A DNA stretch of 43,630 nucleotides from CAYGEY01 sp964349065. GTDB lineage: Bacteria; Patescibacteriota; Gracilibacteria; 1-14-2-50-48-13. The stretch covers positions 1-43,630 of the forward strand of contig CAYGEY010000006.1 in NCBI GenBank assembly GCA_964349065.1, given 5' to 3'. Made by a program: the position numbers and the translations under genes. Shown here one piece after another: positions 40,328 to 43,630 of this stretch. Position 1 is the first letter of the stretch. Each line of letters opens with the position of its first letter. Under the pieces are notes generated by a model that did not search any database, was not told where the DNA came from, and worked only from the letters and a program-made list of their open reading frames with translations.

Positions 40328-40364
40328 AAGTACCATGAAACTGTTTAACAGTTTCATGGTACTT
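40328..40364 (-). terminator. Long perfect hairpin after lipoprotein B
   Basis: Eighteen bases (40328-40345) are exactly complementary to 40347-40364, with one base between. CACTTTTCTC follows on the minus strand. Confidence 0.6.
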
Positions 40365-40382
40365 TACATCAAATTTTCTCTA

Positions 40383-41138
40383 TCAGCACTTAGCAACAGC
40401 ATAACTGTAATCCCTACGGATAATCATATCTTTGGGTTCTAAGTTATATGCCTTGTAATACGGAGTTTGAAAATTGACATTTTTGATTTGAATATTGATA
40501 TATGCCTCTATCACAGAGCCACAACTTTTTGTTTTAAAGCCATTAACAATTGCTCTGACCAACGGCATTGAACCAAGCGTTATGGAGTGACTACCTTTGT
40601 TAAAAGATACATTACTCCAGCCTAACGTAGTGAGACTAATTTTACTATCAATCACACTATAGTCTATCTTACCGGATTGATATGACAGCTTTAATTCAAC
40701 AGATTGTTCCGGCTTGAAATCTTTTTGTAGATAGATAGTGCTCAAACCAAAATAGTTTGATTTCATTTCTAAAGTTATACCCGATAGCTCAACTTTTTCC
40801 GGTGTATAAAAACACAACCGGACCAAGTCTTGCTCAGTAGGAGGTTTGGTATGCACAGTTTCATTTGCTTGGAAACCGGGACATAGCCCAACCTTAATTT
40901 CATCTGGACGAGGATTATTACTCTTATTGTTCTTAAACTCCTTCTCCAATTGAATTTCTTCATCTGTTGGATGTGAGTTGCCAAATGGCTCTGAAAAAAG
41001 ATCTTCAGGTGCGACACTTGCTTTTGTCGTAGGTGTACTAGGTTTCACATATGCCCCAATTAATGAAGCTCTTTCGGCTTCGGTACAACCAAAATTTAAC
41101 ATAGACAGCAACATTCCAAAGATCAGAATTCTTTTCAT
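40383..41138 (-). CDS. Lipoprotein B
   Basis: A 251-residue protein with lipobox MLNFGC after MKRILIFGMLLS. NPRPDEIKVGL and the beta-rich second half resemble lipoprotein C (SRPDEVTVEI). It has four further cysteines (GLCPGF, VRLCFY, KSCGS, AKC) and may be disulfide-bonded. Its upstream 70 bp is nearly identical to that of lipoprotein C. Confidence 0.7.
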   Translation of the reverse strand: MKRILIFGMLLSMLNFGCTEAERASLIGAYVKPSTPTTKASVAPEDLFSEPFGNSHPTDEEIQLEKEFKNNKSNNPRPDEIKVGLCPGFQANETVHTKPPTEQDLVRLCFYTPEKVELSGITLEMKSNYFGLSTIYLQKDFKPEQSVELKLSYQSGKIDYSVIDSKISLTTLGWSNVSFNKGSHSITLGSMPLVRAIVNGFKTKSCGSVIEAYINIQIKNVNFQTPYYKAYNLEPKDMIIRRDYSYAVAKC

Positions 41139-41205
41139 ATTTATTTTTCTCGCTTTTCGTATTATTTTTTTATATTAAAGCATATTTTTATATAATTGCA
41201 ATATC
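41139..41205 (-). promoter_or_regulatory. Conserved upstream block of lipoprotein B
   Basis: On the minus strand TTGCAA (41196-41201) and TAATAT with about an 18-bp spacer, then AT-rich sequence and GCGAGAAAA before the ATG. It differs from 41992-42058 at only a handful of positions. Confidence 0.55.
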
Positions 41206-41208
41206 TAG

Positions 41209-41244
41209 AAAAAATAAGTGACCGGTACAAAGTGTACCAGTCAC
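41209..41244 (-). terminator. Terminator of lipoprotein C
   Basis: GTGAC-GGTACA and TGTACC-GTCAC pair with one mismatch around AAG. TTATTTTTT follows on the minus strand. Confidence 0.8.
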
Positions 41245-41265
41245 ATTTGGTGAAACATTTTCACA

Positions 41266-41991
41266 CTATTCTGTAAATGTGATATATGTTCTATTCACTA
41301 CAAAATCTTTTGGCACTACTTTATATTCTTTTCCATACCTTGTATTGAAATAGAGCGCCTCTATTTTGAAATAATGACCGTTATATACCCTTGTTCCAGC
41401 CCCCAGTACTTGGAGATCACCCGTATAATGTGGAGTAGCATAGTATATAACTATCTCATGTGTACCTTTTGATTGCAGTACATCCTCTCCCATGGAATAA
41501 TTTGCAAGTATAAGCCCACCATCAAAGTTATTAAATTTAACTTTTGCATCAAATGAAGTTTTCAACTTTAGATTTTTTCCATCAGATGTAGTTAAAATAG
41601 TTTTTTCACCTACATTAATATAGTTTGATCTTAGTGTGGCGTGTATTTCCCTTAATGCCATCTTCTCCGGGAGATTCACTGTCATTTTTATCATTGGCTG
41701 AGTGTTTGGTGGGTCACTCGTAATCTCAGTTTCTTTTGAAAAATCTTGAGGTATCTCAACTGTTACTTCATCAGGCCGAGAATTCTTATAACCATTTTTT
41801 GAATACTCGTCAGCTAAGCGTTTTTCTTCAGGATCTTTGATATCCTTTTCAAAGATAGAAATCCAACGGACTTTTGGATCCGGCGATTCGCTTTTGCTGA
41901 GTGTTGATCCAATTATATTCGTTTGCCCAGCTTGACTACAACCAAAATTTAACATCGACAACAACATTCCAAAGATCACTGTTCTTTTCAT
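41266..41991 (-). CDS. Lipoprotein C
   Basis: A 241-residue protein with lipobox MLNFGC after MKRTVIFGMLLS, almost the same leader as lipoprotein B. The order of segments (SRPDEVTVEI, then IHATLRSNYINVG, ending VPKDFVVNRTY) parallels B. The two are tandem paralogs with separate promoters and terminators. Confidence 0.7.
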   Translation of the reverse strand: MKRTVIFGMLLSMLNFGCSQAGQTNIIGSTLSKSESPDPKVRWISIFEKDIKDPEEKRLADEYSKNGYKNSRPDEVTVEIPQDFSKETEITSDPPNTQPMIKMTVNLPEKMALREIHATLRSNYINVGEKTILTTSDGKNLKLKTSFDAKVKFNNFDGGLILANYSMGEDVLQSKGTHEIVIYYATPHYTGDLQVLGAGTRVYNGHYFKIEALYFNTRYGKEYKVVPKDFVVNRTYITFTE

Positions 41992-42058
41992 ATTTATTTT
42001 TCTCGCTTTTCATATTATTTTTTTATATTAAAGCATGCTTTTATGCAATTGCAATATA
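41992..42058 (-). promoter_or_regulatory. Conserved upstream block of lipoprotein C
   Basis: Near-identical to 41139-41205. The changes cluster in the AT-rich spacer between TTGCAA and TAATAT (AT to GC swaps at two symmetric places). Confidence 0.55.
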
Positions 42059-42081
42059 AATGAGATGTCTAGAAATAGTGA

Positions 42082-42118
42082 AATCCCCCAACCTCTATTT
42101 TTACATAGATTCGGGGGA
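42082..42118 (-). terminator. Terminator of lipoprotein D
   Basis: ATCCCCC and GGGGGAT pair, with an inner TCTA/TAGA stem. The minus strand continues TTTCACTATTT. Confidence 0.6.
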
Positions 42119-42134
42119 TCAAAAGAAGATCAGA

Positions 42135-42767
42135 CTAATAAATGTCGATATTCTTCAATCTTTCAATCGGTATCCCAGTGATATCTGGAATATCAAAATA
42201 GAAAGTGTATTTTTTGTTTGCTGGAATAACAATCTTCCATGAACTTTTATCAATCAAATGCATAGAAAAATACGTGATTGGCGTACTTACTCCATCGCCA
42301 CCTTTTGTAGAAAAATTACCTACTCCCTTAAGGATAAACGTGGTTGATTGATAATCTTTTGGATCACCAACTGTTTTCTCCCAAGTTAATGCTTCTAAAA
42401 TCTTATTTTCTTCATAATGTTGATCACGCTCCTTGCTCCCATCTATTAATCTGGAACCGCCAAGAGAAAATTCACTAATGGATTTTTCCTTCCCTGTATA
42501 AACGGTAAGACGAATTTTTAATCCATTAAGAACTGTTCCTGTTCGCGGAATACTCACGTATTCACTAATTTCCTTTTCACTTTTGAAATCAAACGGATCA
42601 CCAATTTCTTTAGGCATTTTTTCATTCGCGGGTACTGGGTTTGGAGTTGTGATTGGAGCTGGTGTAGCAACCACTTTTTGAGTGGAAGGTACAATTGGTT
42701 GAACAGATAGATTAGTTGAGCAACTTACACAAACTAAAATAGCAAATACACTCGTTAATAATTTCAT
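42135..42767 (-). CDS. Lipoprotein D
   Basis: A 210-residue protein with lipobox VCVSC after MKLLTSVFAIL, then a Thr/Pro-rich linker (VVATPAPITTPNPVPANEKM) and a beta-rich C-terminal domain (GLKIRLTVYTGKE, STTFILKGVG, YTFYFDIPDI). It is next to lipoproteins A-C but has a different leader, so common ancestry is not clear. Confidence 0.7.
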   Translation of the reverse strand: MKLLTSVFAILVCVSCSTNLSVQPIVPSTQKVVATPAPITTPNPVPANEKMPKEIGDPFDFKSEKEISEYVSIPRTGTVLNGLKIRLTVYTGKEKSISEFSLGGSRLIDGSKERDQHYEENKILEALTWEKTVGDPKDYQSTTFILKGVGNFSTKGGDGVSTPITYFSMHLIDKSSWKIVIPANKKYTFYFDIPDITGIPIERLKNIDIY

Positions 42768-42851
42768 AAGATTTCTCCAATTTCATTTTTGTTTTTTTAT
42801 GCCCTCTTTTTACTATAATTTGTAAAAATGTCAATATTTTGCCAACAAAAA

Positions 42852-42893
42852 AGAGGCTACCTCTTTCAGAAATAGCCCCCTCTCCTTTTTTAA
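42852..42893 (-). terminator. Terminator of the repeat protein gene
   Basis: On the minus strand GAGGGGGCTA and TAGCCTC pair imperfectly, followed by six T. Confidence 0.65.
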
Positions 42894-42903
42894 CAACTCA
42901 GCC

Positions 42904-43630
42904 TTACTTCCTATACTTCATCAAAATCGTCTTCGCAGCATCTCCATCTTTATTCTTAATCGCATCAAGCAATGCTGCTTTATCCTCATCACTCATTGAT
43001 GTATCTCGCTGAAGGACATCCTTAAATTTATACTTCTCATCTTTATTCTTCTGCCCCTCCATCGGCGGTTTAATTCCGTACTTATCTAGGATTGCTTTTT
43101 CAGCTTCTTTATCTTTCGCTTCATGTGCAGTCTTCAGAGCAGCTTTGTCCTCTTCACTCAGTTCCTTCAATTTACCATCCATCATTCCTCCCATGGGTTT
43201 CCCCATGCCCATATCACCTTTCATCATTGGTGGTTTAATACCGTATTTATCCAAGATGGCCTTTTCTGCCGCCATATCCTTTGCCTCATGCGCCGCTTTC
43301 AAAGCAGCCTTGTCTTCTTCACTCATGTTCTTTGTGATATCCTCCATCTTCTCTTTCATTTTTTCTCCCATCTCTCCCACACCCTCAGGTTTTTTCATTT
43401 TCTCTTTCATACCTTCTACCTTTTGAAACGGTTTCAACAAACCATGCTTCTCCAAAATAGCCATCACCGCATCCATATCCTTCGCATCTCGCGCCGCTTT
43501 AAGTGCAGTAATATCCTCAGCTGTGAGTGGCATAGGCATAGACACATTCATATTGCTATGATCTACACCATTATGCGCAAAAGCCATTCCTGTCGCTAAA
43601 ACTGTTGATAATAATGCTGTCGTAATAATA
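42904..43630 (-). CDS. Secreted protein with four helical repeats (5' end outside the window)
   Basis: The frame continues past the right edge. Upstream of the internal ATG at 43587 it encodes TTALLSTVLATGMAFA, the end of a signal peptide cut near AFA, so the true start lies beyond 43630. The mature part has four copies of a unit of about 33 residues, [ML]S[ED]EDKAALKAAHEAKD followed by AEKAILDKYGIKPP, with Met/Gly/Lys-rich linkers between them. Each unit looks like a helical hairpin. No family is recognised. Confidence 0.75.
   Translation of the reverse strand, partial: IITTALLSTVLATGMAFAHNGVDHSNMNVSMPMPLTAEDITALKAARDAKDMDAVMAILEKHGLLKPFQKVEGMKEKMKKPEGVGEMGEKMKEKMEDITKNMSEEDKAALKAAHEAKDMAAEKAILDKYGIKPPMMKGDMGMGKPMGGMMDGKLKELSEEDKAALKTAHEAKDKEAEKAILDKYGIKPPMEGQKNKDEKYKFKDVLQRDTSMSDEDKAALLDAIKNKDGDAAKTILMKYRK

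Noticed and set aside
43123..43599. Plus-strand ORFs rich in His/Phe/Ser opposite the repeat protein
   Set aside because: Their repeats simply mirror the four-repeat gene on the minus strand, which has a signal peptide and terminator.
1..43630. CRISPR array
   Set aside because: No series of regularly spaced identical repeats with unique spacers is present; the repeats seen are pairs or a short 11-bp tandem.
1..43630. Alternative genetic code with UGA read as Gly, as in some Gracilibacteria
   Set aside because: TGA ends several conserved genes at the expected length (for example the RNase Z-like and Nudix genes), and conserved glycines use normal codons.
1..43630. tRNA genes
   Set aside because: No cloverleaf with a GGTTCGA-type T arm was found in the intergenic regions on either strand.

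Overview
This is a 43.6 kb AT-rich bacterial window read with the standard stop codons; TGA ends many clear genes, so UGA is not recoded. Promoters are close to the sigma-70 consensus, genes are short and tightly packed, and many transcription units end in a strong hairpin plus T-tract. A complete F-type ATP synthase operon sits among lipoproteins, toxin-antitoxin modules, nucleic-acid enzymes and several archaeal-flavoured proteins (TrmB-like regulator, archaeal-type threonyl-tRNA editing-like domain, SET domain, Orc1/Cdc6-like AAA+ ATPase). This mix suggests an uncultured small-genome lineage such as the Candidate Phyla Radiation (Patescibacteria, perhaps Peregrinibacteria-like). That placement is inference, because the window has no rRNA or other phylogenetic marker beyond atpA/atpD.

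Layout. 0.1-8.8 kb: an isochorismatase-like hydrolase; a leftward operon of a decarboxylase-like protein lacking the expected PLP lysine, a methyltransferase, a Nudix hydrolase and a coupled 51-residue protein; an unknown protein; a 51-residue membrane protein; an alpha/beta hydrolase with a second Nudix paralog; an RNase Z-like protein; a HemK-like methyltransferase; and a 2H phosphoesterase. Two direct copies of a conserved block of about 63 bp bracket the middle of this segment. 8.8-15.9 kb: a defence/toxin-antitoxin island with a broken zinc-ribbon gene, a chimeric toxin-antitoxin scar with an orphan HicB-like gene, a DUF1801 protein, an AbrB-MazF/PemK pair, an EgtD-like methyltransferase divergent from a TrmB-like regulator, an AbiEii-type toxin with its antitoxin, two exported proteins and a small nucleotidyltransferase. 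15.9-17.5 kb: an AAA+ winged-helix ATPase flanked by direct repeats of about 127 bp. 17.5-31 kb: mostly housekeeping and salvage functions (SDR, dUTPase, CFA synthase, RlmL-like methyltransferase, UMPH-1 nucleotidase, zincin), two NYN RNase paralogs with conserved hairpins, a SET protein next to a threonyl-tRNA-editing-like/methyltransferase fusion split by an 11-bp tandem repeat, and small membrane proteins. 31.0-37.7 kb: atpZ-B-E-F-H-A-G-D-C, whose c subunit resembles Na+-binding types. 37.7-43.6 kb: a Doc toxin with a basic partner, a CsaA-like protein, four lipoproteins (at least three with related leaders and upstream regions), and a secreted four-repeat protein running off the right edge.

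The most unusual features are the 11-bp-repeat frameshift in the editing-domain/methyltransferase gene, the repeat-bounded AAA+ gene, the chimeric toxin-antitoxin scar, the decarboxylase-like operon and the duplicated NYN/hairpin units.
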